The notes: generated from the letters alone by a model not told the origin. A stretch of DNA of 64,000 nucleotides from Arbacia lixula (GCA_963669155.1 OZ022576.1:11925434-11989433), one strand, 5' to 3'. Shown: positions 9,686 to 22,197, counted from the first letter of the stretch. Numbers and translations are program-made.

Positions 9686-12055
9686 AGACACACACACAGA
9701 CACACAGACACACACACACACATACACACTTTTTTTTTTGAATTTTATTTTTGATTTTTATTCCTCCAAATATGCAAAATACATTTGCAGTTGAATATAC
9801 GACACAAAAATATTTCAAATGTTAATTTAGTATTTATAAACAAAAAATATATCAATTACATTTTTAAATGAAATTAGGTAAATTAAAAATTATTGACGAA
9901 GATGCATAAACAAAACTGTATATTCAATGCCCTGATTCCCTGAAATAATGGAGGTTAACCAAAAAGATAAAAAGGAAACAAAGACATGCTACTGACGTCA
10001 AACCCACTCCCCCCCCCCATCCCACTGATCACCCCGTCACACACATACCTCACACACCCGTTCCTGTACCTCTGCTCATTTCGAGTTAAGCTAAAAAAGA
10101 AAAATATATATATAATTGAATAGCAAATATAGAAAGCTGTCACAATCGACTAAATAACAAAGAAATAGTTAACGAAACCTGTAATCCCAACAAAATACAA
10201 TTAATCACCTTACATTTACTTTATAGTGTTCCCATTTTTGTAAATGATCCCCTAATTGACCCTTTTTAGTAGCAATGTTTTTTTCTTCTTCTTTATAATC
10301 CAAAATAATTTTCACACACACACATGCGCACGCACACACACACGCACACACACACACACACACACATGCGCACACACACTTAAACCCATATACATAACCT
10401 ACACTTCCAACATACTGACTAAAAGAGAAGAGACAATGAGAAAGAGGATGAAGGATGAAGGTTGGTTTTGGAAAGGGGGGGGGGGGGGGAGTGGAGAAGT
10501 GGCGGGTGGCAGGAAGGATGAAAAACTTGTTCCTTCACTTATGGACTAACTTGAGTGTGAAAATTACATTAATCCAATCAGTTGTGCTCGAGTCAGCACA
10601 CAAAAAAAGGCAAAAATTGTCACTTTTAAGAAAAGTCCCAAGAGTCAGTTGTTTGGGTCTGTGAAATGAGATTTCAGCGAAATCTGTTCCCAGTGTATGT
10701 GTTAGTGTTGATGTTTGAGCATTCATTGTTTGACCCTGTCACATCTAGTCTGACACTCTTCATGATTTTTCATGGTTGACTGAGCACTATTAAAGGGAGG
10801 AAATCACCAACCTTGTAGAAACTAAACATGAACAGGTGATGCAGAAAGAATAATATCAAGACAATTTTGTTCTACAGTATATGTACATATTATATTCTTT
10901 ATTTGCAAAAACATGCACACAAACAAATCATTTTCATAAAATGTTGTAACAATCAACATTAATCACAAATACTGATTGGAGAGAAAGAAAATATTTTATA
11001 TTATCACTGATTTCTATATTGTTTGAATATCTTTCTCATTTATCAACAAAAGCAACAAATACAGGAATTACACTTGTAATATTATGTAACCAATGCTGAG
11101 ATGCATTTTACAAAACAAAGGCTACTTATTAAAAAAAAGACCCTACAGGTAAAATACAAAAATAAATAAATAAAAGAGACAGCCCATTAGGTCTTTCAGT
11201 GAGAAGCAGACATATATGAACATATGACAATTCAAAGGCACTGAAACATTACATATGGTCTATGTGGAAACATTGATAAACCAGTCAATCCGAAAATCAT
11301 ACTGATAAAATAATAATTCACCTAGGAAACACTTGCCCACTTTCCCCTGCAGCCATTTCTTCACTGGCAAATGAAAGCTCACTCATAATTTTGTTTTCTA
11401 TTTTGCATTTGAAAACAGCCATTAGATTGTCCAACTGTGTACAAAGTAACAACTCACATGGTAACCAAGGGTTTATGGAATGACATAAACAAACAACAAA
11501 TCTCAACTCTTTCTACACACACCTTTTGCATTATTGATTGTTCTGTATGCATGTTTATCTATGCACTTCAAGCTTGAACTATGTAGGTATGAGTTATTCT
11601 CCTTAAAAAGATGCTCCTCCTCTCAGCAGAAATACAAAATTTGCATAACGTAGATACTGCGCTGAACAATATCTCTGAAAAAAGCTATACACCACTATTT
11701 ACAGCAGCCCAAAACTGATGTTTTATTTTCTTTATCCACAATCATGCTATAAAAGGATATCTCAAACCTGAGGCATATTAAAAAGAAAGATTCCAAGTAA
11801 ACCAAATAACCCTTGTCATGATGCAAATCAAATCACAATTTGTTCTTTTACATCTGCTCCAAATTTCCTCACGCTTTATTTCTTAAGAAGTCATTTCTTT
11901 ATGGAAAAACATAAATTTTTCTGTACTGCTGCTGTATAATACTCAACAAAATACCAACTGGATCTTCAAGTTTATGTGATTGAGCAGTTAAAATAGCACA
12001 TGAATACATACACAATGGTAATGGAATGCATTTACGGTTGAAAATTGGGAAAGCA
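8711..12055. other. Intergenic spacer between anapc15 and the upstream gene
   Basis: This stretch is AT-rich with no supported coding segment. It holds (TG)n at 9454-9473, (CA)n at 9639-9728 and 10313-10380, and a G run at about 10475-10489. Minus-strand AATAAA signals occur near 11875-11880, a possible distal poly(A) site for the large gene. Confidence 0.5.
9639..9728 (+). repeat. (CA)n microsatellite
   Basis: Interrupted CA dinucleotide tract with CAGACA interruptions. A second CA tract, with ATGCGCA interruptions, lies at 10313-10380. Confidence 0.95.
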
Positions 12056-12224
12056 CTCGTTATTCCAAAGGTTCGTTATTCCGAACGTTACACGACAAAT
12101 GCTCGGATTAACGAACCCTTTTTCGTTTTCGGACTAACGAGCATCAAGGTATGGGCAATTTACATGTTTCGAAATTATGAACCTTCGGAATAACCGAACC
12201 TTCAGAATATTGAACTGTAACCGA
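12056..12224. mobile_element. Palindromic element with GTTCGTTATTCCGAA motifs
   Basis: The segment begins CGTTATTCCAAAGGTTCGTTATTCCGAACG and ends with the complementary ACCTTCGGAATAACCGAACC. Internal motifs GGATTAACGAACCC and GGACTAACGAGC are further inverted copies. This looks like a short, decayed non-autonomous DNA transposon. Boundaries are approximate. Confidence 0.5.
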
Positions 12225-12780
12225 AAATTGACTTCCTCCTTTGATTGTTTATAGAATTGTTTGCGTTATTGTTAAGAGTATGTGATAAATGTAACCCTGA
12301 TGAAACTATCTCTCATCTTATACACGGCTTGCATGTATCTCCTTCAGTCCTACAGGCATCTACTTCTCCCTTAAATCAATTTTAGAGTCGACCATGGAGA
12401 GCAAACGCATATTTTTGGTGAAACTTTTGGTGACACAAGTTGGCAAGGCAAATCTCACTTCATTTAATAACAAGCTGATATTCTATTCCTCATGTCATCT
12501 TCACAATTCAAGTTACACATCCGATACATAGGCAACTCTCTTGTCATCCAATCCCTTGCATTAGCTAGCACCATTCTTTTCTATGCACATACCACACAAA
12601 TAAATAACATCTACGGAAACAATTTGATAACAGGAGAAAAATGTTCATATCAAACATTTGCTTAATATAAAAGTACAAAGAACTGAAACAAAACATTGCA
12701 CTAAGCATAGAAAACTGTTGTCAGTTGGGCAACTGCAGCCATAGGATGTGCACCAAATTATAACATGATACTCTACATTG

Positions 12781-12922
12781 TAAAGGCCAGCACAGACGCG
12801 ACGATTTTGCCCTAATTCTGCGGAAAGTTGACGTCACCTACTTATCCAATGACCAAGTTTTGCGATTCAGCCAGTAACAGAGTTATATGACTGATAGGAT
12901 CATGACGTCTGTAGTGGCCTTA
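12781..12922. mobile_element. Short MITE-like unit with imperfect inverted ends
   Basis: Left end TAAAGGCCAGCACAGACGCG pairs imperfectly with the right end CGTCTGTAGTGGCCTTA. The unit is about 142 bp and locally richer in CG than its surroundings. It contains TGACGTCA, a CRE-like palindrome. Confidence 0.45.
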
Positions 12923-13133
12923 CGTTTGAAACTACAACATTAAATTGTAATGAAGAGCTCAAGTCACGTTTATCTTACACAATGTAAGGGAACATGACAA
13001 GAAAAATCAGAAAATTTGCTTAATAGTTAATAAGCATTTAACCTATACATGTACATCATAGTAGAATTGAATCCTCAAACATAAAATTTTGCATTTCGTC
13101 CACCTCCTTCCATTATTGCAAGATTTATTGTTA

Positions 13134-14580
13134 GTCTTTTTCTCAGAGCAGTACACATAAAGTAAATTGTCACTTAACTCTTTATATGCTAACAAAACGT
13201 AGCTCTATGGAATTTGTGTGTATTTCCTATGTCTAATCACACATGCCGCACAAAGATTTAAGAGCCAGAAGGGCATTACAGACTAACCTGTTGAGACTAA
13301 TGGACTAATGCCAGAGACTCTGAACAATGCTCATGCCTTTCTGGATCTCTTGAATATCCTCCTAGTTCTCAATGGATATTTTAGTGCTTTATATGGAATA
13401 CACTACTTTAGAAATAGTGCACAGAGTTCAATATGACAAATATCTGCACATGTTTTGACAGATCTAGGTGATCTCTTTAGCTTAACATTAAAATCATCAT
13501 GGCACAAACAGTTCTACATTGAATAAAATTGGGGGAAAATTTGGCATCAAAGCAGGGTCTAAAAAGAGCTCTACTTGAATCTAAATTTCCATCTCATTTT
13601 CATTCTTCAGACAAGTGAATGAACAATTTGTGAACAGGACAAATTACCAACACTTAATTGCTCACTTGCATAGTTACATCATCTTCTTTAAATTCTATTT
13701 CTCTATAAGATCAATAAAATCTCATTTATAGAAATATTGAGTAAACTTCATATATAAAGCCCTTATTACTAGGCAATCTCTAAATTGCCCTCTTTATGCC
13801 AAAATGGGTCATGCTTTATCGATTAGAGTACTAAAGTGGTGTCGTCATATCCATTGTTATGAAGGTTCTGGTTCTAAACAACATCATTCAAGTGAGAGTT
13901 TTACTGGCCAGAGTCAGCTAGTGTCGGGCACACTCAATGAGGAGTTCTTGCTGTGGCCGTCGCTTTACCCCTACAATTTAGAACCAGTTGTCTTTACAAC
14001 ATGCTCATATGACGTCACACTTTGGTGCTCTCCTTTGGTGCTCACCTTTGGTAACTTATGAGCTTTACCATAACTAAGCACACTAAATCACAGATGGATA
14101 CCAGCTGCATGATCAATAGTAGTGCAAAGTCTGAGTATTGAAAATTACATACATATGCCTGGCATTTTTTCAGCCATATACATATGATATTCCCATTTGG
14201 ACTAAACAGATAATAAAACATATTTTTTACATATAGAATGCTCATAGTTACATTAAGTTGCCAAATAATAAATTATCAGATGAAACAGGGAATACATTGC
14301 CTATATTTTAGTTGGACATAACTGTTTGTCAGGTTAGGCACATTTTTACCTTTCATTTCTAAATTCTACAGAGAATCCCTGTAGGTCACTTGATTTTTGA
14401 TCATTTGTTTTACTGAACTACACAGTATAGCACAAGGTTTAGTATTATCTACATTGAAAACTCTACACAAGGAGTTTATCAAAAAGATGATTGCAGTGAC
14501 TGGGAAGCATATTTTTCAATGGAAGTAGGAGTTCACCATACAAGACATTTGCTACAGCTATTAAACAATGACATAATAAC
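13134..14580 (-). other. Probable 3' UTR of the large minus-strand gene
   Basis: Sequence between the terminal-exon stop codon and the first minus-strand AATAAA (complement of 13134-13139). It is AT-rich, with no coding evidence on either strand. It includes one copy of the ~90-bp dispersed palindromic repeat (13174-13261). A more distal AATAAA at 11875-11880 is an alternative end. Confidence 0.35.
13174..13261. repeat. Dispersed ~90-bp palindromic repeat, copy 1
   Basis: Begins TTAACTCTTTATATGC and ends GCCGCACAAAGATTTAA, inverted versions of each other. The interior reads GCTCTATGGAATTTGTGTGTAT-like. Related copies are at 34143, 34405, 35541, 45900, 48730 and about 57660. Confidence 0.6.
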
Positions 14581-16767
14581 CTACAGGACAGTTTCTCTGG
14601 CATGCTCTAGGCTTTTAACAAGGTCTGCTCTCGAAACGTTTAACATTTTCTCCGCCTGTCTCTGCATGTCGTCAGCATCAGGACAGCTGTGGCGGAACTT
14701 CATCTGCTCAGACTTTGAAACGGCTGCGTCAGTGTTTTCCCGTTCCCGGTTGTCCTTGAAACGCACAACACCATTAGGAGCAGCGTTCTTCTGTCGGGAG
14801 TTCTTGCTGGCAAATTTGTCCAAGATGCAAGCGCTCTGCCAGATCTCGCTCAGATACCTATCGTCATTCTCAATCACACTGTGGATGTCCTGCAGCACGG
14901 TCTTGACAGCTGGTGAGATGTCCGCGTCGGCGTGACTGAGCAGCTCCGAAACTAGCATGCCCGTGTCCTTGTTGAACTCCACCATGGACTTTGGACGGTC
15001 TGGCATGGAATTGTGCGGGGTGAAGTTCGTACACTCGGTTGTGTCAATGTCTTTTTCGGGAGTGGCATGCTCTGGTTTATGCCTGGAGGTCTTGCGCACC
15101 CTCTCGGCAACGTGTTGGTAGGTGGAAGCGGGGCTGATCCTGACATGGCGGTCGTTGTCTGGTTGTGATTGCTGTTGGGCAGGAGGTTGGCAGGAGGATC
15201 TGGGCTGGTTCTTGCCATCAGCCAGCTGCTGTGGCTGCCTCTTCTTGATGCAGGAAGGGGCTCTCTGAGGCACTTTGTGGCAAGTCGTGTCCCCCTGGGC
15301 CTGGGCCAGGTTCACAGTCAGCTTCTCATTGTTTGCTGCAGCTACAACGACCCCATCCCGAAGGATCCAGGGGTCGTATGAGTCTGCAGAAGAACTGGTA
15401 GAAAAGGAGTTCTGGTGACCGATGTAACCCCGCTGCGAGCTCCATATAAGCTTCAGATCCAGTGAATCTGGCCTTTTCTGTTTAACCCTCCCATGCTGGT
15501 TGAACTGAATACTTGTAGGAGTCAGTCCATGTGTTGTTACAATTCGGTCATGACATTGTCCTGGTTTGGCATTAGTTTTGGGGACACCATTAGGTTGAGT
15601 TTGTGGAAGGTGTTGCCTCCCCACGGTGGGTTGAGCGCTGAGGGGTCTCTGTCTGTTCCTGGAGCCACGGGTGTGTCTCCTAGACCGGCTGGGGCCATGA
15701 GTGGGCATGCTCTGCCCCTGATTGTCCACCTCATGGGTCACACCCCCATTCACCATCCTGGCAACCAGCCTGCGTGGGCGTTGGGGCGTGGTGTCCTCAC
15801 TATCGCTGGAGGAACTGGTGCTGAACAGCTGTTGTTGCCTGGCCCGGGCTGTCTGGCGGATGCCGCCGCTGCTCTTGGAGCTGTGGTCGGTGGAAGATGT
15901 GCTGTAGTTGCTGGAGGAGGTCCTCATGCGGCGGTCGGAGGACCTGCGTCTGCGCTGTCGCCGCTGACCGCTGGACGAGGTCTTGGTGTTGCGGCTGCTG
16001 CTGCTGACTGTACCCCCGGTGAGCCGCTCACTGCTCCCTGATGGGCTGTTCTCACTCGGTGGAGAGTTATTCTGAGTTGCGCTGGAAGAATTGCCATTGT
16101 TTGTTTTCACCCGCTGCATTGTTCTCTCATTCCCATTTGGCTCATCGGTTGCGGTAATTCCCTCGTGTCTGTTTTGCACCTCACTACGTTGCAAAGCTAG
16201 CGTGCTCTCTAGGTCGAGATTCCCATTATCCACCTCGCACTCATGGTTGGCATCGCGACTGCCATTGGTCCTGCTCCCTTGAAGAGGAGCCCACGTGTTC
16301 TCTCCTGCATCTGGTAGGACGCCCTCGCAGCTGGCTCCTGTGACGATGCGCTGCTCCATCATCATCCCCCGCCTCTCCTCTAGACAGGCGCTGTTCCTGT
16401 GAGGTGTGTTCATGCCCATGCCTGGCCTCCCGGGTAGAGGGAGAGTCTGGGATGTGTTCCTACTTCGTACGCGTCTCCTCCCTGACTGGTCACTGTCTCC
16501 CGATCGCCCGTCGCCAGGGGAACGCCGTCTGCGATGCCGGCCCCTCCTCCTCCTCTCGTTGCAGCTGCTGTGACTGAGGACGTCCCCGCTGTGGAGGGTG
16601 AAGTTCTCAGAAAATCTTGCGGGCTGGGAGAAGTCTAGAGTGACATTGTGACTGTCCCATCGGATGGGCGGAAGCGGCACATGACTGTCGGGCAGCTGAT
16701 TGGCTGGAACGTAGCCTTCTCCTAGACAACCATCACCTTGGAGCCTGTTATCATACTGGTCTGTCAC
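14581..16767 (-). CDS. Terminal exon of a large gene: Ser/Arg-rich C-terminal tail
   Basis: The exon opens after an excellent acceptor (minus strand TTCTTTTTTCTTGCTACAG) in phase 0 and reads VTDQYDNRLQGDG... for 728 codons to TAG at 14583-14581. Open frame continues above 16767 to 16968 but is intron, not protein. Residues 72-82 are a strong basic cluster (RRRRGRHRRRR) and 269-280 a second (RRQRRRRSSDRR). Much of 220-330 is Ser/Asn/Thr-rich and probably disordered. A better-ordered island lies at about 438-487, containing IWSSQRGYIG and YDPWILRDGVVVAAANN. Another probable helical region is 593-655, and a charged helix closes the protein (700-728). No enzyme motif is visible. Upstream exons suggest this is the cytoplasmic tail of a membrane protein. 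Family not recognised; insect Tincar is an untested candidate. Confidence 0.85.
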   Translation of the reverse strand: MTDQYDNRLQGDGCLGEGYVPANQLPDSHVPLPPIRWDSHNVTLDFSQPARFSENFTLHSGDVLSHSSCNERRRRGRHRRRRSPGDGRSGDSDQSGRRRVRSRNTSQTLPLPGRPGMGMNTPHRNSACLEERRGMMMEQRIVTGASCEGVLPDAGENTWAPLQGSRTNGSRDANHECEVDNGNLDLESTLALQRSEVQNRHEGITATDEPNGNERTMQRVKTNNGNSSSATQNNSPPSENSPSGSSERLTGGTVSSSSRNTKTSSSGQRRQRRRRSSDRRMRTSSSNYSTSSTDHSSKSSGGIRQTARARQQQLFSTSSSSDSEDTTPQRPRRLVARMVNGGVTHEVDNQGQSMPTHGPSRSRRHTRGSRNRQRPLSAQPTVGRQHLPQTQPNGVPKTNAKPGQCHDRIVTTHGLTPTSIQFNQHGRVKQKRPDSLDLKLIWSSQRGYIGHQNSFSTSSSADSYDPWILRDGVVVAAANNEKLTVNLAQAQGDTTCHKVPQRAPSCIKKRQPQQLADGKNQPRSSCQPPAQQQSQPDNDRHVRISPASTYQHVAERVRKTSRHKPEHATPEKDIDTTECTNFTPHNSMPDRPKSMVEFNKDTGMLVSELLSHADADISPAVKTVLQDIHSVIENDDRYLSEIWQSACILDKFASKNSRQKNAAPNGVVRFKDNRERENTDAAVSKSEQMKFRHSCPDADDMQRQAEKMLNVSRADLVKSLEHARETVL

Positions 16768-18380
16768 CTGTAGCAAGAAAAAAGAAAAAACATTTTCATT
16801 ACAATTTTGAAAAGGTGACATGTCAAATCTATGAATACAATTTTTTCCAGTGTCATGCCTTTGCATGGTTTTAAAATCATAAGGTCCACAAAGATAGCCA
16901 GTTATCTTTACTGCGTTAATACATTTCACTGCTGCCATAGTAGACATAATGATTGTAAAATCAAACATGGCACTGACAGAAAAAATTTAAAATCACATTT
17001 GAGTTGGGTGGATAAAATATGAATATTATTCACCATCTGGCTGCCTTCAAACAGCCCACATCTACTTTGCTTAACTTGAGTGGGATTCAATGCATATAAA
17101 TATGGTGAAAATAACCAGTAAAAATCCATACATTATGCATCCAGGCTATTTTAGTTCACAGCCAAGAAAAGACCATACATCTACAGCAAAATGGTCTATG
17201 GTTCAATGAACATAATATTTTGAGGTGAAATGCAGTTCAAGGCAAACATAAACACAAAGCTCCTAGTCATCATTTGTAAACTTGTGTTTACAAAAATATG
17301 GAGATAAGTATTTTGCAACAAATATATAACTTGAAAGCTAATGTCAATAGCAAGTGACAGTGCAGCAATATAATTCAATTCACTATTGCCATTTCACCTA
17401 CAGTGAAATGATGATAGAAGGTATGTCATGCACAGCTCTGGGAAAATTGGACATCGGTCCAATGTTTGTTTTTATTCGTTGCTCTCTGCATGGTATCATT
17501 GAGAGACCATTTATTCCATGTACAGTACATGGTGAAGTACTGCATGTATGTACTATGGTATGGTTTGGAATGGTACGGCAGCCATTTCTATTCAAAGAAT
17601 GTTGCTGCATTACGTACAAATGCAATTATGGGTTGAGGAGTGCGGACCAATTACGCTTGTCTAACATCTGGCCCGGTCTGCTCGGCTCGGAGCATCGAGC
17701 CAGACAGAAGGATCATCCTTGTTATTCCTCATGATCTACTTAAAGGGAGGGAGTGAATCTTAAATGCACAATAACAGGATTTATTCGACATCGTGTGAAT
17801 CAGACAGGATTATGTGCATGATTGGGATAACACAAGGGTTGGAATGGTTTCCTCATTCGCAATGAGATTTGAAGGTGGTGGAGGGAAAGTTCTCCCTCAA
17901 AAAGTACAGCCACTCACTAACAGGTCTCTGGGCACTGGGTGTGTATCATTATATGATGGCATGGACACATGGACACATTTTCATCTCCTAGCATCTCACA
18001 ATCTCCATCACTCTCTCGCTCCTCCTTAACCCTGATTCACACTGCTCTCTATGGTATAAATCTTGCCATAGGTACTAGGAGGTGAAATGGTGAGCTGCTA
18101 GGAAAACATCCCTTGCAGTACACCATTTTTTTGTTCTTATTGAATCTATTGAGGGGATCCAGACTTCTTATCGAAGATGCTAAGATGATTTTACAAATAA
18201 GAAAACAAAGAAGATATAGAAAAGAGGAGCCTAGAAATGTCTAATATGACCTAAAACTAATGAACGAAAGAATGCTAAGGGTGAGTTGTGCCACAGATCG
18301 AACACAGTTTTCTTTCTCTGAGCACTCTCATCATTGAAGGCTTCCTCTATGAATATATAACAGCGAGCAGGGTAGGGAAA
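16768..18380 (-). other. Intron of the large gene, lower part
   Basis: AT-rich intronic sequence next to the terminal exon, beginning with a polypyrimidine acceptor tract on the minus strand. Short open frames here (for example 17354-17734 and its antisense 17398-17625) have no splice context or recognisable composition. Confidence 0.5.
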
Positions 18381-18384
18381 TGCA

Positions 18385-18870
18385 TTTAGGTCAATGGGTC
18401 TAAGAGCATATTACGCACAGCTCAACGGGCTGTCACCCAAAACGAGATCTCTGTCCCACTATCCCACCCACCCCCATTTTTCGTCTGTGAATATGCAAAT
18501 AACCCAACACTGCAGGAGCAGTGCGGAGAGTCCCGTCGGAAGGCAGAGACATCTTCTTTCTCGTTATCCGATTCCGCCGGGCACGGGAGTCGACGCGCGT
18601 CGTTGTCACATGTTGACTGCGCTCCGTGATTGGTCAAATTAATAAAGCGCTGACGGGGAGCGGTCTCGGGTGACTCTTAAAGAAAGCCAGCTCCCCTGAG
18701 ACCCGGGGCGGCAATCTCTCTCAATCTCACCTCCTCCTCCTTCTTCTTCTTCTTCTTCTCTGGGGTGTTGCTCCTCTTCCTGCCAGTTTCAGCAGTGAAG
18801 AAGGCTCATCATCTTTTAAGGAGAAGGTCAAGATCATCTTCCTATCTTTTCTCACTTCTTGTCCATTCTT
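18385..18870. promoter_or_regulatory. CpG-richer putative regulatory block
   Basis: Against an AT-rich background this block carries AGGTCAATGGGTC (18388-18400, a direct repeat of nuclear-receptor half-sites spaced by one), ATGCAAAT (18493-18500, POU octamer) and ACGCGCGTCGT. It also has an inverted CCAAT box in CTCCGTGATTGGTC (about 18621-18634) and a polypyrimidine TTC tract. Motif matches this short arise by chance, so the call rests on their clustering and the CpG content. It could be an intronic enhancer or an internal promoter. Confidence 0.3.
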
Positions 18871-19847
18871 GAAAAAGGAAAAAAATGTAATTTCCACTTC
18901 CCGCGGGCTGACGATTAGTCAAGCACTGTTTCATGGTCTCCATAGTGGGTCAAAATGACCAGATTCCACAGCTATGTCAAGATGGAGTCCAGAGGCATCA
19001 AATGCATCTTCCCCTTCGTGAGCAAAGGATTCATGTATTAAAATGTGAAACTTGACAATGCAACCCCAAAGATTGAATACTGTATGAATGTTTCATATTC
19101 CATTCAATATGCAAACACAATGAGAAAGAGAGAGAAGTGAGAAGAGAACTCCCAATGATCTCTAGTTCTCTTCCGGGTCTTTGCTGGCGGCACTCTCGAT
19201 AAACTTTGAATGTTGATGCTAATCATTTTCAAATCACAGAAAATTGCCCCTAAACTACGATCACACAACCACAACAGTTACAAACCACAATTTCAGTGAA
19301 ATTCTCAGGGCTATTTGATGATACAGCTTGAGTAATTCATGACTCTCACGAGCCTAAAGTCACCCCGTGGGCATCACTTACTAAGTTTCTGAACATTTTG
19401 TTTATGGTTCATGAATAATGAAAAATGGAAAAGGGGGATTTAAGTTAATAACCCCAATATCATGACACCGATATCACGGGGCAGGTAGAGTGATTAATTG
19501 AATGAGTCATTACGCACCCCAGGGGCCATGCCTCAGCAAATCTTTTATATTCTTTTATTGGGAGTAACCTTCATGAGGGAGGAAAACATTCTTCAAAGTT
19601 TCAGCACCTCTGCGGAGTACTCCTCGCACAGGGGAAGGCAAGCCACCACAAACACATCCACAAATTGGTTTCTCTGATTCCGCTGTCAGCAAGGGCTAAC
19701 AGTGAGGAGGGAGACACGATAGAGTGGGCTTTGTGACTAATATGCCCAGCGGCAGCCAGGGTAAGAGCTCGCAAGACCCAGGGTAGAGGAGGGGGGGGGG
19801 GGGGGGGGTTAGGAAGAGAGAGATTGAGAGAGGGGAGGGAGAGGACG

Positions 19848-19896
<49 letters not shown>

Positions 19897-21060
19897 AGAG
19901 AGGTAGAGAGAGTGTGGGAGAGGTAAGGGGAGAGGTTTATTAGTTAGCAGGTACAGACCCAAGTCTGCCCTATAGTGCATAAACAGAGTCTGAATCATGA
20001 GACTACAATAGGCCATATACTGGAGCTGGGCTGTGACAACTGGCAAGTTAAGGTGCTAGGCTATCTTACAGACACATACATTGCATTATTGGCACAGTTG
20101 TGACTGTGTCTTCAAACTACTGCAGACTAAGCCAGAGGAAAGGGGGGGGGGGGGGGGGGTTAGAGAGAGGGTGAGAGAAAAGAAGGCTGACTACAAGAAA
20201 TGAACCAAAACACAAAGAGAGGGGGGTGGGGAACCGTTAACAAGAAGCCGAGATATAGAGAGAGCCAGAAGAGGAAGATGAAAGAAAGAGAGAGTGAGAT
20301 ATGGGGAGCAATTCAAATGATGTTTTCAGTATTGCCCAACCGAGGCTAAAGAAATGTTGATGAATTCTCTATATTGTTTGTGCTTGGGCAATAAGGAGCT
20401 GTGGCTCTCCATGTTTGAATCCTACAGGATCTCTGACTCTGTCACACATTTGTCTAGTGGGAGCTTTCTGCTGGGGTAATGAGGGCTTGGAGGTAGAGTT
20501 CAGGCAATGCTTTTTATTTTGAACTGTAATTCACAAATCAATGCAATACAGAATGGACTGCACTTTTACAAAAGCCTGAGAGAAATCATATTAAAAGGTT
20601 GTGTACTTCTTTTGCAGACAAAATCAAATTTGGAAAAACATTGCATAAACATGAAGTTCCAGTTTGTGAAATATGAAACCTGACAGTGAAGTCAGTAAGG
20701 ATACTTTCCATTTTTAATATTGTGAGGGAGTTCTTATACAGTATTTTCTTCCATTTCCCATGGTATTTACACATTTTATTTGTGTTGTTGTGCAAAAGGA
20801 CTATTGAATCTTTACCTAGAAAAAGCTGGTGAGGGGGTATGTCAGCCATTTTTAATATCCAGCAAGATGTGATATCATGAGACAATGCAGCTTTTAAGCC
20901 CAGATATCTGAGCCAACATGAACCCCTACACAGACAGCAACAGACAGCCACATGTTCTCTGCTAGACGTAAGATTTAACCAGGCACCAATGATTCCTCCA
21001 CAGGCAAGCAGAAGTCAACCACCCTTTGGGAGGCAGACTTTCGTAGGCGGCTTGCTTCTT
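18871..21060. other. Intronic sequence with G runs and GA microsatellite
   Basis: No exon is seen. It contains G runs at 19790-19808 and 20142-20159, (GA)n at about 19851-19892, and patchy GA-rich DNA to about 20300. The remainder is ordinary AT-rich sequence. Confidence 0.5.
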
Positions 21061-21095
21061 TGATCTTCCAAGAGGATTTCACAACCAGCCCACTT

Positions 21096-21099
<4 letters not shown>

Positions 21100-21159
<60 letters not shown>

Positions 21160-21160
21160 T
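21100..21160 (+). repeat. (CT)n microsatellite
   Basis: About 28 CT dinucleotides with almost no interruption, followed by a short mixed pyrimidine stretch. The frames on both strands are low-complexity artefacts. Confidence 0.95.
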
Positions 21161-21892
21161 CCCTCTCTCTCTCTACCCCCTTCTCTCTTTCTTGCTTCAC
21201 CATCATATCTTCATGCAACACAATTTCATTTCTGATAGGACTGAACTACAGTAGCGCAACAAGAGTCGAGTACACCTTCCAAAGCATTATCATGACTAAA
21301 TCACGACTGTATAATCTATCATCGGGACACTGTAATAACACTCTCTCCAGCCTGGATGAGTCTTGAGGGCTAGTGACCTGGGCACATACACAGCCATTAC
21401 ATGTCATAACACGGGAATTAATGAGAATTAATGTAGTACTGAACAGCAGAGGGAAGGGGCTAGCACAAACAGAGTGATTACATATTTCATACCATCTTCA
21501 GCAACTAACATCCGCACAAGACATGAAAAATAGCGTAAAACTGAAAATGGAGAATATAGAGGCACTTTCAAACAACAAGACCATCGTAACGACATCGATG
21601 GGTAGGGAGAATGACGTCTTGTATTTCCATGGTAGCTTCATAAATGTCAACATTAATGTTACTGCGGGCCATATGCTCCATGTTCTTATCATCCTTCTAA
21701 TGAACATCAGTCCATTATAAATCTGGAACTTGTTAAATAATTTATCTCATAGGTATGGAACAGTACTGTGTATGTTTTGTAAATTATATCTTATACAGCT
21801 TAAGTACATGTAAATGGCTGTGAAAGGGATCTCTTCCAGCATAATGTCAGCTACATTGTACATGTACATCCATCACCATGGAGGGTAAAAAC

Positions 21893-22197
21893 GAAGACCA
21901 TGACAGCATTTTAAATGATCAACAACAAGAAATGTTGAATATATATAGCAAAAATATTGCCTCCAAATGCTGCCTCAAGGGGAAATACATAATGCAAACC
22001 TGAATTTCTATTAACCATGTTTTTTTGGGAAAAAGAAGACCAGTATTTTAAATGATCAACGGCAGAAAATGTTGACTACCTATATAGCGAAATATTGCAT
22101 CCAAATGCTGTGTCAGAAGGCAACATGATATACAGTATTACAAGCACATTCATACATGCACATAACACAAACTTAATTTCTATTGACCATGTGCCCT
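21893..22197. repeat. Two-copy tandem duplication, period about 145 bp
   Basis: Copy 1 (21893-22018) and copy 2 (22036-22197) share GACCAGTATTTTAAATGATCAAC-type starts, TATATAGCGAAATATTGC, CCAAATGCTG and AATTTCTATTGACCATG, with about 10-15% divergence and small gaps. Confidence 0.7.

Noticed and set aside
15493..16041. 182-codon frame on the plus strand, and smaller plus-strand frames at 14519-14935 and 15169-15381
   Set aside because: Antisense shadows of the terminal exon, whose acceptor, phase and composition support the minus strand.
16768..16968. The 67 codons that extend the terminal-exon frame upstream (starting MFDFTIIMST)
   Set aside because: They lie beyond a strong polypyrimidine acceptor and are AT-rich; they are intron, so the apparent start codon is not used.
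18730..18840. Arg-rich minus-strand exon ending at GTGAGA
   Set aside because: The phase cannot join the terminal exon and the Arg run is the complement of a TTC microsatellite; the block is better explained as regulatory.
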